From RGIG3135 sp964477115 (GTDB taxonomy: Bacteria; Actinomycetota; Coriobacteriia; Coriobacteriales; Eggerthellaceae), in NCBI GenBank assembly GCA_964477115.1, contig CAYZCY010000002.1, forward strand, positions 1-64,000: 64,000 nt of DNA, in the 5' to 3' direction. Each line of letters opens with the position of its first letter. Position 1 is the stretch's first letter. The notes below the pieces were generated by a model. That model made no database searches, was not told where the DNA came from, and was given only the letters and a program-made list of their open reading frames with translations. This document shows, in pieces, positions 54,598 to 63,806 of this stretch. The position numbers and the translations under genes were made by a program.

Positions 54598-55732
54598 CAA
54601 ATACCTCTCTTACTTCAAACAGCAAAGTATCTATGCATGTTTCAGGGGATACATTATACGAAATGGCCTCATCGCAGCGGTCAACCGCCCTCAAGGCCAA
54701 AGCCACGCGCACTTCATCGGTTGCCGATGCGGCATCCTCGATGGCAGCGCGCGCATCTACGTTGATAACCAGCTCGGGAGCAGCCGAGCACACCACCATG
54801 ACATCACGCAGCCAAGACCTGATGATGGCCGTAAGCTGACGAAGGTACTCGGTGGTCTTAGCGGAAAGCGCCCTTTTGTTGCGCGCCTCGATCTGACGAA
54901 TAGCCGACTTTGCGAGGAAGTCTGCGTTTTCAGCAAGCTCCGCCTCCTGGGCTTCGCGCACATGATCGAGCGGAGCCTTTGATGCCAGAACCAGATCCGC
55001 AGCATAACCGATAACATCCCAATCATCGGCACGGCGAAGCGAGGCCAGCACGGTAAGAACGCGATTGCGAAAAGCGAGGCGTTCGTTACCGGGCGCGCGT
55101 AAGAACTCAACGGCACGCGTGATAGAGCCGCCGCAGGCCTCAATGGCAATGCGGGACATCTCCTTTGAGGCCCCTGTGTTCTGACTCACGATGCCCGCTG
55201 CCTCAGTTGCCGGTATATGGCGGAAGGGCACCACCTGGCATCGCGACAAAATGGTGGGCAGAACGCTTTCCCTCGTGCTTCCCAGAAGGATCATAACCAC
55301 GTTGGCAGGCGGCTCCTCAAGCGTTTTGAGGAAGGCGTTGGCAGCCGCAGTACCCAAAAGCTCAACGCGGTCGATGATGTACACCTTCACCTTAGCCTGG
55401 ATGGGGGCGAGGGAGGTGTCAGCAACGATCTCGCGAATCTGCTCGACGAGATAGCCGTTCGCACCGCCTGGAGCGTAATAGTGGACATCGGGATGCTTCT
55501 TGCGCTTCACGCGCGAGCAGCCCGCGCAGTCGCCGCATTCCCCGCCACGGGGGCCGGCAGGACCCTTCGGGCAGATGATTGCCTGAGCTAGAGCGTAAGC
55601 CGCCATGGTTTTGTTCGAACCCGCAGGACCCGTAAACAAATAGGCATGGCTCACCCTGTCCGACATCATGGACGTACGCAGGAACTCGCGTACCTTAGGC
55701 TGCCCCAGTATGTTCTCGAAAGCATCCGCCAC
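54575..55732 (-). CDS. holB: DNA polymerase III delta' subunit
   Basis: 385-residue clamp-loader AAA+ protein. Walker A YLFTGPAGSNKTMAAYAL, a zinc-binding insertion (CPKGP...ECGDCAGC), Walker-B-like VYIIDRVELLGTAAANAFLK, and SRC motif TILSRCQVVPF. Here the P-loop GPAGSNKT looks intact, unlike ATP-inert E. coli HolB. The GTG start overlaps the tmk end by one codon spacing; operon tmk-holB-ricT. Confidence 0.9.
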   Translation of the reverse strand: MADAFENILGQPKVREFLRTSMMSDRVSHAYLFTGPAGSNKTMAAYALAQAIICPKGPAGPRGGECGDCAGCSRVKRKKHPDVHYYAPGGANGYLVEQIREIVADTSLAPIQAKVKVYIIDRVELLGTAAANAFLKTLEEPPANVVMILLGSTRESVLPTILSRCQVVPFRHIPATEAAGIVSQNTGASKEMSRIAIEACGGSITRAVEFLRAPGNERLAFRNRVLTVLASLRRADDWDVIGYAADLVLASKAPLDHVREAQEAELAENADFLAKSAIRQIEARNKRALSAKTTEYLRQLTAIIRSWLRDVMVVCSAAPELVINVDARAAIEDAASATDEVRVALALRAVDRCDEAISYNVSPETCIDTLLFEVREVFDGSGCTD

Positions 55733-55733
55733 G

Positions 55734-56510
55734 CTAGCCAGCCTTCACGGCGCCACCCGCCGCAGCACGCTTCGAGCCAACACCGCCATAAGGGCCGAAT
55801 ACGTCGTCGAGGATGGCGAAATAGGCTTCATCGCAAATTTCGCTATCGCGCATCCAGAGAAACAGATCGCTCAACTCGTGGAAGATCATCGCCGCAGTGG
55901 TGGACCTATCCCCGCTCGAATCGATCAGACGAACGCGATCAGGCTCCTCTGCGGCAATAGCGCGAAAACCCGCCGCAACGCGGCTGTGGAAGTCTTGACC
56001 CGCCAGCTCAAGACGATCGGCCGCCGCACGGTCAGCAACGCGATCTAAGCCCTGCTCGGCGCTTTCGAGAACCAGAAGAATGGTACGATCGGGATTCAAG
56101 CCCTGCGTCGAGAACGCATTGGCCGCATCGACGAAATCGCGGCTCAAACCACGTCCGAAAGACTGATAAGCCACGGTGGAATCATAGAAGCGATCACACA
56201 AAACCACCGCCCCTCGCTCCAAGGCGGGCATGATGACCTCGACGGTAATTTGAGCTCGAGCAGCCTCGTAAATGAGAAGCTCGGCCTCATCCGACATCTT
56301 GTCGTGGGCGGGATCCAAAACCACCGCCCGCAAAGACTCGCCGATCACGGTGCCACCGGGCTCACGCAGGCAAACAACCTCGATGCCGCGAGCCTTCAAG
56401 CTGTCGGCCAAAAAGCGAATATGCGTGGACTTGCCAACGCCATCACCACCTTCGAAGGTGATGAAGACGCCTTTACGCGCAGCGATGCCTGCTCCAAGGT
56501 CCCGGCTCAT
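55734..56510 (-). CDS. tmk: Thymidylate kinase
   Basis: 258 residues (long; extra C-terminal segment after about residue 215). P-loop FITFEGGDGVGKSTHIRFLA, DRF motif LCDRFYDSTVAYQSFGRGLS, and lid REPGGTVIGESLRAVVLDP. dTMP to dTDP. Its start codon directly abuts the malic enzyme stop codon (TAGATG). The C-terminal Ala-rich tail is unusual but without motif. ThyX, encoded at 63 kb, would supply its substrate. Confidence 0.94.
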   Translation of the reverse strand: MSRDLGAGIAARKGVFITFEGGDGVGKSTHIRFLADSLKARGIEVVCLREPGGTVIGESLRAVVLDPAHDKMSDEAELLIYEAARAQITVEVIMPALERGAVVLCDRFYDSTVAYQSFGRGLSRDFVDAANAFSTQGLNPDRTILLVLESAEQGLDRVADRAAADRLELAGQDFHSRVAAGFRAIAAEEPDRVRLIDSSGDRSTTAAMIFHELSDLFLWMRDSEICDEAYFAILDDVFGPYGGVGSKRAAAGGAVKAG

Positions 56511-57677
56511 CTAGCGCTCGCCTTCTGCGCGAAGGGCGCAGTCGCTCACAGCCTTGGCCACCGTGGCCGCAACGCGGGGATCAAAAGGATCGGGCATGAT
56601 GAAATCAGCGTTTAGTTCATCTTCGCCCACGAGGTCGGCGAGCGCTCGCGCAGCGGCAAGCTTCATGTCGAGGCTGATGCGCTCGGCGCGCGATTCAAGG
56701 GCGCCGCGGAAGATACCGGGGAAAGCCACGACGTTGTTGACCTGATTCGGGAAGTCGGACCTGCCGGTGGCGACCACATAGGCACCAGCCGCCTTGGCCT
56801 CATCGGGATAGATTTCAGGGACGGGGTTAGCAAGAGCGAACACGATGGCCTTGTCAGCCATGGACGTAACCATATCCGCCGTAATGGCGCCCGGCGCCGA
56901 AACGCCGACCACAACATCAGCGCCGCGCAGGCCATCCGCCAAGCTGCCCACCTGGTTATCAAGATTGGTATAGGCGAGCATGTCGCGTTGCACCTGATTG
57001 CTCGCGCACTCCGAGGACACAAGGCCCTTGCTGTTTGCCAGAGTGATATGCGCAAAGCCGTAGGCCAGCATCAAGCGAGCGATGGCAATGCCCGCAGAGC
57101 CCGCTCCGTTGATGACAACGCGGACGTCTTTCGCACTCTTGCCGACCAGCTTGAGCGCGTTGATGAGGCCGGACAGCACCACGATGGCGGTACCGTGCTG
57201 ATCATCGTGAAAGACGGGGATGTCCAGAGCATCGTTTAAGCGCTCCTCGATCTCAAAGCAACGCGGAGCGGAGATATCTTCGAGGTTAATGCCGCCGAAG
57301 GTAGGCGCCAGGGCAATGACGGTTTCGACGATCTCATCAACGTCCTGGGTATCCAGGCAAATCGGGAAGGCGTTCACGCCGCCGAACTCCTTGAACAGCA
57401 CGGCCTTGCCCTCCATGACCGGCATGGCGGCAAGAGGGCCGATGTTGCCGAGGCCCAAAACCGCGCTTCCGTCGCTTACGACCGCAACGGTGTTGCGCTT
57501 GATGGTGTAATCGTAGGCCTTTTCGGGATCACGGGCTATTTCCTTGCAGGGCTGTGCCACGCCGGGAGTATAGGCAAGCGCCAGGTCATCGCGCGTGGAC
57601 AGATTCATCTTGGGGCTTGTTTCGATCTTCCCCTGCCACTGCGCATGCAGATCAAGGGAGCGCTCAGCAATGGTCAT
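56511..57677 (-). CDS. NAD(P)-dependent malic enzyme
   Basis: 388 residues, short (two-domain) bacterial malic enzyme without a phosphotransacetylase extension. Oxidative decarboxylation of malate to pyruvate. Motifs: LALAYTPGVAQPCKEI (catalytic Tyr), VVSDGSAVLGLGNIGPLAAMP with VMEGKAVLFKEFGG (Lys), HDDQHGTAIVVL (metal ligands) and Rossmann VINGAGSAGIAIARLM. Divergent from the fumarase genes (123 bp apart), so malate/fumarate metabolism is grouped here. Cofactor preference unclear. Confidence 0.93.
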   Translation of the reverse strand: MTIAERSLDLHAQWQGKIETSPKMNLSTRDDLALAYTPGVAQPCKEIARDPEKAYDYTIKRNTVAVVSDGSAVLGLGNIGPLAAMPVMEGKAVLFKEFGGVNAFPICLDTQDVDEIVETVIALAPTFGGINLEDISAPRCFEIEERLNDALDIPVFHDDQHGTAIVVLSGLINALKLVGKSAKDVRVVINGAGSAGIAIARLMLAYGFAHITLANSKGLVSSECASNQVQRDMLAYTNLDNQVGSLADGLRGADVVVGVSAPGAITADMVTSMADKAIVFALANPVPEIYPDEAKAAGAYVVATGRSDFPNQVNNVVAFPGIFRGALESRAERISLDMKLAAARALADLVGEDELNADFIMPDPFDPRVAATVAKAVSDCALRAEGER

Positions 57678-57799
57678 GCATCAGCCTTTCTAAACATTAA
57701 CCTTCATATTGTAAACCTTAGATTTCCTTTATGCCCAGCTCATCACGACCGAATGCTAAACTGTTTCGAAAGACTCCACGAATGAAAGGTCCCCCGGTC

Positions 57800-58660
57800 A
57801 TGCAGCTAAGCGCGCAAACCATTGCCGATGCCGTCTACGATGCGGTCCTTGACTGCGCTACGCACCTAAGACCCGATGTACTTGAGGCTGTCGGGAAAGC
57901 CCAGTGCTGCGAAAGCGAAGGCCGCGCGACACGCATCTTGGGTCAAATCGTGGAAAACGCGCGCATCGCGGATGAGGATCGCGTGCCCATCTGCCAAGAT
58001 ACGGGCTCTGTCTGGGTTTGCCTTGAAGCAGGCTTTGAGCTTACCATTCCCGGAGATGTGTTTTCGCTTGTAGACAATGCCGTCTCCCGGGCCTACCATG
58101 ATGGCGCCTTGCGCATGAGCATCGTGCGCGACGCCCTCTTCGATCGCGAGAACACGCGCAGCAACACACCCGCTTTCTGCGAGCTCAAGCTCGTTCCCGG
58201 CAAGGGAGCCACGCTTCACGTCATGCTCAAAGGCGGCGGATCCGACAACGCCTCCCGCGTGATCATGCTGGCGCCGGGCGCAGGCAGCGAGGGCATCAAG
58301 CAAGCGGTGCTCGACTGCGTGTGCGACAAGGCGGCCAACGCCTGCCCTCCCCTGCTCATCGGGATCGGCGTGGGATCCACCTTCGACAAGGTGGCGGGGC
58401 TCGCCAAGCATGCGCTGCTCAGGCCGATAGGATCGGCGGCGGCAAGTGCTGAGCACGCGGAGTTCGAAGCGGAACTTCTTGCTGCCGTCAACTCTCTTGG
58501 CATAGGACCTGGAGCTCTCGGGGGCGCTACCACGGCACTTGCCGTACACCTCGAAACCGCACCCTGCCATATCGCGGCGCTGCCCTTGGCTATCAACATG
58601 GGATGCTGCGCTATGCGCTCTCGATCCACAGTCCTCATTGCCGATAAGGATGCGATCTAA
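57800..58660 (+). CDS. Class I fumarate hydratase, alpha subunit (or related tartrate dehydratase)
   Basis: 286 residues, the N-terminal Fe-S domain of class I fumarases. Cluster cysteines in VPICQDTGSV, NACPPLLIGIGVGSTFDKV and NMGCCAMRSRS. Catalyses fumarate/malate interconversion with a labile 4Fe-4S cluster, typical of anaerobes. Start uncertain: ATG 57800 (AAAGG 10 nt upstream) fits the family; 57782 and 57731 are in frame. Immediately followed by the beta gene. Confidence 0.88.
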   Translation: MQLSAQTIADAVYDAVLDCATHLRPDVLEAVGKAQCCESEGRATRILGQIVENARIADEDRVPICQDTGSVWVCLEAGFELTIPGDVFSLVDNAVSRAYHDGALRMSIVRDALFDRENTRSNTPAFCELKLVPGKGATLHVMLKGGGSDNASRVIMLAPGAGSEGIKQAVLDCVCDKAANACPPLLIGIGVGSTFDKVAGLAKHALLRPIGSAAASAEHAEFEAELLAAVNSLGIGPGALGGATTALAVHLETAPCHIAALPLAINMGCCAMRSRSTVLIADKDAI

Positions 58661-59209
58661 ATGAACGAGGCCATCCGCCTGAACCTCCCTGCCAGCAAGA
58701 CAGATCTCGCAAAGCTCAAAGCGGGCGATGAGGTGCTGCTCAGCGGCACTATGTACACCATGCGCGACGCAGGGCACAAGCGCTGCCTTAAGCACCTTGA
58801 GGACACGGGCGAGCTGCCCTTCGGCCTTGATGGACAGACGCTCTTCTACGCTGGGCCCACGCCCGCCGCTGCGGGAAGGCCCTTAGGGTCCATCGGCCCC
58901 ACCACGGCCTCACGCATGGATTTTGCCACGCCGCAACTCTTCGAAGCGGGAATCAGCTCGTGCATAGGAAAGGGCAAGCGCGACGCAAGCGTTGCGGATG
59001 CCTGCGTAGAGCACGGCTGCATCTACTTTGCCTGCGTAGGGGGAATCGCCGCACTGCTTGCGAGCTGCATCGTAGAGAGCGACGTCATTGCATGGGAAGA
59101 CCTGGGCACCGAAGCGCTTAGAAAGCTGACGGTCAAAGACCTTCCTGCCTTCGTCGCCATCGACACCCAGGGAAACGACCTCTATCGCATGATCGAACAG
59201 GCGCAATAG
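58661..59209 (+). CDS. Class I fumarate hydratase, beta subunit
   Basis: 182 residues, the C-terminal domain of class I fumarases. Motifs: GDEVLLSGTMYTMRDAGHKR, GPTTASRMDFATPQLFEAG, IGKGKRDASVADACVEHGC and IAWEDLGTEALRKLTVKDLP. The ATG directly follows the alpha stop (TAA ATG). Pairs with alpha to form the active enzyme. Converges on topA with a 7-bp gap. Confidence 0.9.
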   Translation: MNEAIRLNLPASKTDLAKLKAGDEVLLSGTMYTMRDAGHKRCLKHLEDTGELPFGLDGQTLFYAGPTPAAAGRPLGSIGPTTASRMDFATPQLFEAGISSCIGKGKRDASVADACVEHGCIYFACVGGIAALLASCIVESDVIAWEDLGTEALRKLTVKDLPAFVAIDTQGNDLYRMIEQAQ

Positions 59210-59216
59210 CCCCCAA

Positions 59217-61766
59217 CTACTTCGTCGACGCCTTCTTGGCGCTCTTCTTAGCGGGAGCTTTCGCAGGCTTCTTCGCCGCCTTGCGCGCAGCGGCTGCCTC
59301 CTCTTTGCGAGCCTTCTCCTCTTCCTTGCCCGGGCAGTCGAAGTTCGGGCAAAGCCTCCAGGGACCACGCGCGGTAGTCACGATGACCATGGGGGCACCG
59401 CAGTGCTCACATGCCTCCTCGGTAGGCGTGAGGTTTCCGTACTGAGGCAAGGGATAGCGCGTCTGACATTCATCGAAGTTTTCGCAGGTAACGGATCGCT
59501 TGAGCGTACGCGGGTTACGGCGGGCGAACAGACGGGAGTCGATACCCCTATCACCGCATACCGGGCAAAGTCCCACCATCACCTCGGGCTCTTGGTTGGT
59601 TTCGCAATTGGGGTCAATGCAGGCAATACGCGGCTTGGACCTGAAGGCCGTCACCTTCACCTGGGGCATGCCGCAGGTGGGACACAGCTCCTCGAGCGAT
59701 TCGATTTTTCCCTGGGGCAGCGGATAGGTGACATCGCACTCAGGCCAACCCGAGCAGCCGATGAACATGGACTTCGTCTTCTGAGAAGCGCGAATCTGCA
59801 GGTCGTGGTCGCATTTGGGGCACTTACCCACATAGGCATCGGCCGCCACGGCATCAGCAAGGGCCTCCTTCACTTCCTCGGAATGAGGAAGCAAGACGGA
59901 AAGCTGCTCGGAAAGGAGCTTTCGAGAGGCGCTGACCACTTCCTCGCGGCTGGTCTGCCCAGCTGCGATGTCATCCATGCCCTGCTCGAGCTCTGCGGTC
60001 ATTTCGGGATGCGTGATATGCGGGGCGAACTTTCCCAGCGCATCGATTACCGCCATGCCAAGCTGGCTCGGCTCAATGGGGTCGTTCTGAATGTACTTGA
60101 CCGCATACAATCGCTCGATGATGGAATGACGCGTGGACTTGGTGCCAAGGCCGAGCTTTTCCATCTCCTGAATGAGCTTGCCCTGGCTGTAGCGCGCGGG
60201 AGGCTCGGTCTGCTTCTTCGTGCACGTGGCGCCGTTGAAGGCAATCTGCTGACCAACAGAGAGCACGGGCAGCTGCTCGTCCTTCTTGAGGCCGTAAGGA
60301 TAGATAGCGCGGAAGCCCGACGTGACCAAAACGTCGCCCTTTGCCACGAAAGCTTCGCCGGCAACATCAAGCGAAACTTTAGTGCCCTCGACCACGGCCG
60401 CATCTGAAAGCGTTGCCAAAAAACGTCGGGCGATCAGGTTATAGAGCTTGTACTCGGCTGCGGGCAGGTCATCAGGCGTGGCCTTAGCCGTGGGATAAAT
60501 GGGCGGATGGTCGGTGGTTTCCTTCTTGCCGCGCGTCGCGGTAAGCTTGCCCTTTGCGAGCAGCTGCTTGCAGAAGGGTGCGTAAGCGGGGTTTCCCGAA
60601 ACAGTGCGAACCACTTCGGCAAGATCAAGTGACTTGGGATACACCGTGTTATCCACGCGCGGATAGGAAATATAGCCATCCATGTAAAGACTCTCGGCAA
60701 TGCGCATGGTGCGCGCCGGCGAAAAGCCCTCGGCAGAAGCTGCGGCAAGCAGAGAGGTGGTGTTAAAGGGCGCAGGCGGTGCCACCTTGCGCTGCTTGGT
60801 CTCGACGGAGTCAACGCGAGCGCTGTTGGCCCCCTTGATCGTATCCATCACGGCTTCAGCCTGTGCGCCGTCCTTGAACCGAGCGACGCTATGACCTGCC
60901 TCGAAAGCGCCCTCTCCCTCGCCCGAGGTGGGACCGCATTGGGCGGCCGAGTCAAAAGCGCCCTTGATAACCCAATAGTCTTCAGGCACGAAGGCCAAGC
61001 GCTCGCGCTCGCGGGCGACTATCAAAGCCAGGGTGGGCGTCTGCACTCGACCAGACGAGCGAACGTTGCCATAACCCGCAAACTTAACCAGCGTAAGGTA
61101 GCGCGTGAGCACCGCGCCCCAGATAAGGTCGATATCCTGGCGAGACGCGCCTGCCTGAGCAAGGCAGTCATCCATTAAGACCAGATTGTCAAAGGCATGG
61201 GCAATCTCCGCCTTCGTAAAAGCGGAATATCGAGCACGAGAAACGGGTGCCGTAGGGTTTACCTCACGGCAACACGCGAGCGCATCAGCTCCGATGAGCT
61301 CGCCTTCGCGATCGAAGTCGGTTGCAATGATGATGGAGTCAGCCTTTTTCGCAAGGTTCTTGAGGGAACGGATGATGTCCTTTTCCTTGGGAAGCTTTTC
61401 AATGGGCGCGTACACCAGGTAAGGCAGGGCATCCATCTTCCAGGTCTTAAGCTCGACGCCATCTTCAGTAAAGGGCTTTTTCTTCTTGAAGGGGGGCTTA
61501 GGCAAAGACGCCGGAATATCGGCGGGCAAGACCTCGCCCTCAGCACTTACGCCGCGCCAGCCGCCGCGCTTCTTATACACAAGCTGCGGGGCAAAGTCGG
61601 GTTCGAGAATGTGACCCCTGAGGCCGATAGCTACCCATTCCTCCCCCTTGAGCTCGAATCTGTATACGGGGGTGGAAAATACTTTGTCGGCTTTAGGCTT
61701 AGACGCTCCAAGCAGATCGGCGATTTTCTGAGCCGCGTCGTTTTTCTCGGTAACGACCAGTTTCAC
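59217..61766 (-). CDS. topA: Type IA DNA topoisomerase I, archaeal-type active site, with zinc ribbons
   Basis: 849 residues. Toprim domain (LVVTEKNDAAQKIADLLG; DFDREGELIGADA), IA core SSGRVQTPTLALIVARERE, and nucleophile Tyr at about residue 367 in DGYISYPRVDNTVYPKSLDL. Bacterial enzymes normally have ITYMRTDS; SYPR-DNTVYP is the archaeal form. The tail has four Cys4 ribbons (CPKCDHDL; CPTCGMPQ; CPVCGDRG; CEHCGAPM) and a Lys/Ala-rich end. The longest frame begins 6 codons earlier, but GTG at 61764-61766, 6 nt after AAGGAGG, is clearly the start. Relaxes negative supercoils. Confidence 0.92.
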   Translation of the reverse strand: MKLVVTEKNDAAQKIADLLGASKPKADKVFSTPVYRFELKGEEWVAIGLRGHILEPDFAPQLVYKKRGGWRGVSAEGEVLPADIPASLPKPPFKKKKPFTEDGVELKTWKMDALPYLVYAPIEKLPKEKDIIRSLKNLAKKADSIIIATDFDREGELIGADALACCREVNPTAPVSRARYSAFTKAEIAHAFDNLVLMDDCLAQAGASRQDIDLIWGAVLTRYLTLVKFAGYGNVRSSGRVQTPTLALIVARERERLAFVPEDYWVIKGAFDSAAQCGPTSGEGEGAFEAGHSVARFKDGAQAEAVMDTIKGANSARVDSVETKQRKVAPPAPFNTTSLLAAASAEGFSPARTMRIAESLYMDGYISYPRVDNTVYPKSLDLAEVVRTVSGNPAYAPFCKQLLAKGKLTATRGKKETTDHPPIYPTAKATPDDLPAAEYKLYNLIARRFLATLSDAAVVEGTKVSLDVAGEAFVAKGDVLVTSGFRAIYPYGLKKDEQLPVLSVGQQIAFNGATCTKKQTEPPARYSQGKLIQEMEKLGLGTKSTRHSIIERLYAVKYIQNDPIEPSQLGMAVIDALGKFAPHITHPEMTAELEQGMDDIAAGQTSREEVVSASRKLLSEQLSVLLPHSEEVKEALADAVAADAYVGKCPKCDHDLQIRASQKTKSMFIGCSGWPECDVTYPLPQGKIESLEELCPTCGMPQVKVTAFRSKPRIACIDPNCETNQEPEVMVGLCPVCGDRGIDSRLFARRNPRTLKRSVTCENFDECQTRYPLPQYGNLTPTEEACEHCGAPMVIVTTARGPWRLCPNFDCPGKEEEKARKEEAAAARKAAKKPAKAPAKKSAKKASTK

Positions 61767-62001
61767 GGAGTACCTCCTTGTCATGCCGCTCTGCCCTACC
61801 GGGCAGCGGCATCGCGTTCACACGGTTCCCGCGCTTGCATTCGAGCATGATGATCAAATGCAAACAGGACTCCCCAACTTGTTTATTAACGTGTGCGGGG
61901 AATGACGCGCCTCGACCAAGCACTGCGGCTTAGAAGAAGCACTGCCGAATGATACACGAAGCGTGACTTCTGACAAGGAAAAAACGCAAAGGGAAGATAA
62001 G

Positions 62002-63066
62002 CTATCGCTGAGATGCAAGCCTTTCCTTCTCTTCGCGGTCAAGAACTGCCTGCATGGAGGCTATAGCGCACTCGAGCATGGAGTCGTCGGGTTCGTTGGT
62101 GGTAAGACGCTGCATTTGCATACCCGGCCACAGCACCACTTTGACGAGAGGGTTATCCGGGCGATTGCCCGCCCATTTCACCGTGATTTCATAAGACACG
62201 CCGGCAATGACGGGCATGAGCAGGATGCGCACCACGATGACAAGCAAGAGCTTCGGAAGGCCGTCTGGCACGCCCCATGCCAAGATAAGAGCGTTCAGCG
62301 GAACCACCGTATAGACGAAGATAGCTATCAGCATGACCATAATGAGGAAAGCGGTGCCGCAGCGCACATGCAAACGCGGGAACTTACGAGCGTTTTCAGG
62401 CGTGAGGGGCAAACCGTTCTCGTAGCAGTGAATGGTCTTGTGCTCTGCGCCATGATAGGAAAACATGCGCTTGATTTCCTGCATGCGGCTGATAATCCAA
62501 ATGTAGGAGATGAACACCGCAACGCGCACCACACCGTCAACTATGTTCCACAAAAGGGTGTTCTGGTCGTATTCGCCCACGATGAGGTTGGTGATGAAGG
62601 CGGGCGCCACAACAAACAGTACGACGCCGAGCACCAAGCCAAGCACCATAGAGATCATCATCTCGGTGTGACCGAATTCACCTTCGCCCTTCTGCTCACC
62701 GGAATCAGATTCGTTATCTTCCTCATCATCAAAGGCGTGCATGGCGGCAATTTCCAGGGCCTTAAAGCCAAGTGTGAGAGACTCCACCAAGGCGCGGCAA
62801 CCGCGGACCAGGGGCCAGTACATCCAGCCGTTCTTGTCCTTACCTGAGGCCAGATCATGCTCCTCGACGTAAATACTTCCATCGGGTTCACGTACGGCAA
62901 CCGCCCAGTTATACTTGCCGCGCATCATCACGCCCTCGATCAGGGCCTGACCGCCGATGTGCGTCTTACGTGCACCGTCTTCTGCGAAAGCACGGGAAAA
63001 CTCGCTCTGCTTGAGTGTGGCAGAGCGAGCGCTATCTTCGGTTTCCGAAAGCTTGGAATCGGTCAT
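62002..63066 (-). CDS. DUF1385 (YqhQ-like) membrane protein
   Basis: 354 residues. Hallmarks: IGGQALIEGVMMRGKYNWAV at the N-terminus and SYHGAEHKTIHCYENGLPLT in the second half, with about five membrane helices. A family with predicted metal-binding His residues; biochemical role unknown. Often found near prfA/prmC or thyX in Gram-positives. ATG behind GAGGGATTAACAAG; 4 nt after the thyX stop codon, hence a thyX-DUF1385 operon. The 235-bp gap to topA holds no recognisable gene. Confidence 0.88.
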   Translation of the reverse strand: MTDSKLSETEDSARSATLKQSEFSRAFAEDGARKTHIGGQALIEGVMMRGKYNWAVAVREPDGSIYVEEHDLASGKDKNGWMYWPLVRGCRALVESLTLGFKALEIAAMHAFDDEEDNESDSGEQKGEGEFGHTEMMISMVLGLVLGVVLFVVAPAFITNLIVGEYDQNTLLWNIVDGVVRVAVFISYIWIISRMQEIKRMFSYHGAEHKTIHCYENGLPLTPENARKFPRLHVRCGTAFLIMVMLIAIFVYTVVPLNALILAWGVPDGLPKLLLVIVVRILLMPVIAGVSYEITVKWAGNRPDNPLVKVVLWPGMQMQRLTTNEPDDSMLECAIASMQAVLDREEKERLASQR

Positions 63067-63070
63067 CTTG

Positions 63071-63751
63071 TTAATCCCTCGTCACGCGCGGAAACGGGGT
63101 GCCGCAAGTCATTTTACCCTCGGGGCAGGTGCCGCGCACACAGGATGCGCCCGCGTCGGCAAACACAAAGGGCGCGGTCGGACGGGCAAGCTCGAGCATC
63201 TTATGAGCCAGATCGCGAATCTCCCACTGAGCACGGTTGCAGCATCGAACCTCGAAGAAGTGCAGAAGTTCACGCACGTTCATGGTGACAACGATCTTGG
63301 TTTCAGCGGCGTTGGGCAGCAGGTAACGTGCGTCTTCAGCCGGAATACCCATGTCGAGAAGCTTGACGTAGGCGTCCTTCGCAAACTCGATAGCCTCATC
63401 GAACAAAGCATTGGCCTCGGGATTTTCGGCTACGGTATCGGGTTTGATGGTTTCAAGTCCATTGGCAAACTTGACGTATCGCTGGCTCTGCTGATTGAAG
63501 CTCGCAAGGCGATGACGGACCAGCTGATGGGTGAGAGCGCGGGAAACGCCGTCAATGGCAAAGGTGTAGCTCGCGTGCTCAAGCGTGGAGAAATGCCCGC
63601 TCTTCATGATGGTGGATAAAACGCTCTTTACACGCTCTTCAGGCATGCTCTCCATAAGCTCGGCGGCGCCAACGGGGGCATAGCACAGACGAGCAGCTGT
63701 CGCGATGGCGCGTTCGGGATCGGGCGTATGGTACAGAAGCTCAACGTTCAT
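63071..63751 (-). CDS. thyX: FAD-dependent thymidylate synthase ThyX
   Basis: 226 residues. Flavin-dependent dUMP methylation. The ThyX motif is RHRLASFNQQSQRYVKF (RHR-x2-S-x2-Q-x2-R type), with substrate residues in FSTLEHASYTFAID and RELLHFFEVRCCNRAQWEIR. Start at ATG 63751 behind CAGGAGGA; the frame opens 25 codons earlier. Upstream gene of DUF1385. No thyA is seen in the window, in line with ThyX being the main route. Confidence 0.95.
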   Translation of the reverse strand: MNVELLYHTPDPERAIATAARLCYAPVGAAELMESMPEERVKSVLSTIMKSGHFSTLEHASYTFAIDGVSRALTHQLVRHRLASFNQQSQRYVKFANGLETIKPDTVAENPEANALFDEAIEFAKDAYVKLLDMGIPAEDARYLLPNAAETKIVVTMNVRELLHFFEVRCCNRAQWEIRDLAHKMLELARPTAPFVFADAGASCVRGTCPEGKMTCGTPFPRVTRD

Positions 63752-63806
63752 ATATAATCCTCCTGCTCGAGTGTGCTTGTTGGAAGTCAGTATATATCCT
63801 GTGAGA

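Noticed and set aside
57866..58795. 309-codon minus-strand frame opposite fumarase
   Set aside because: Shadow; the plus frame carries the Fe-S cysteines and fumarase motifs.
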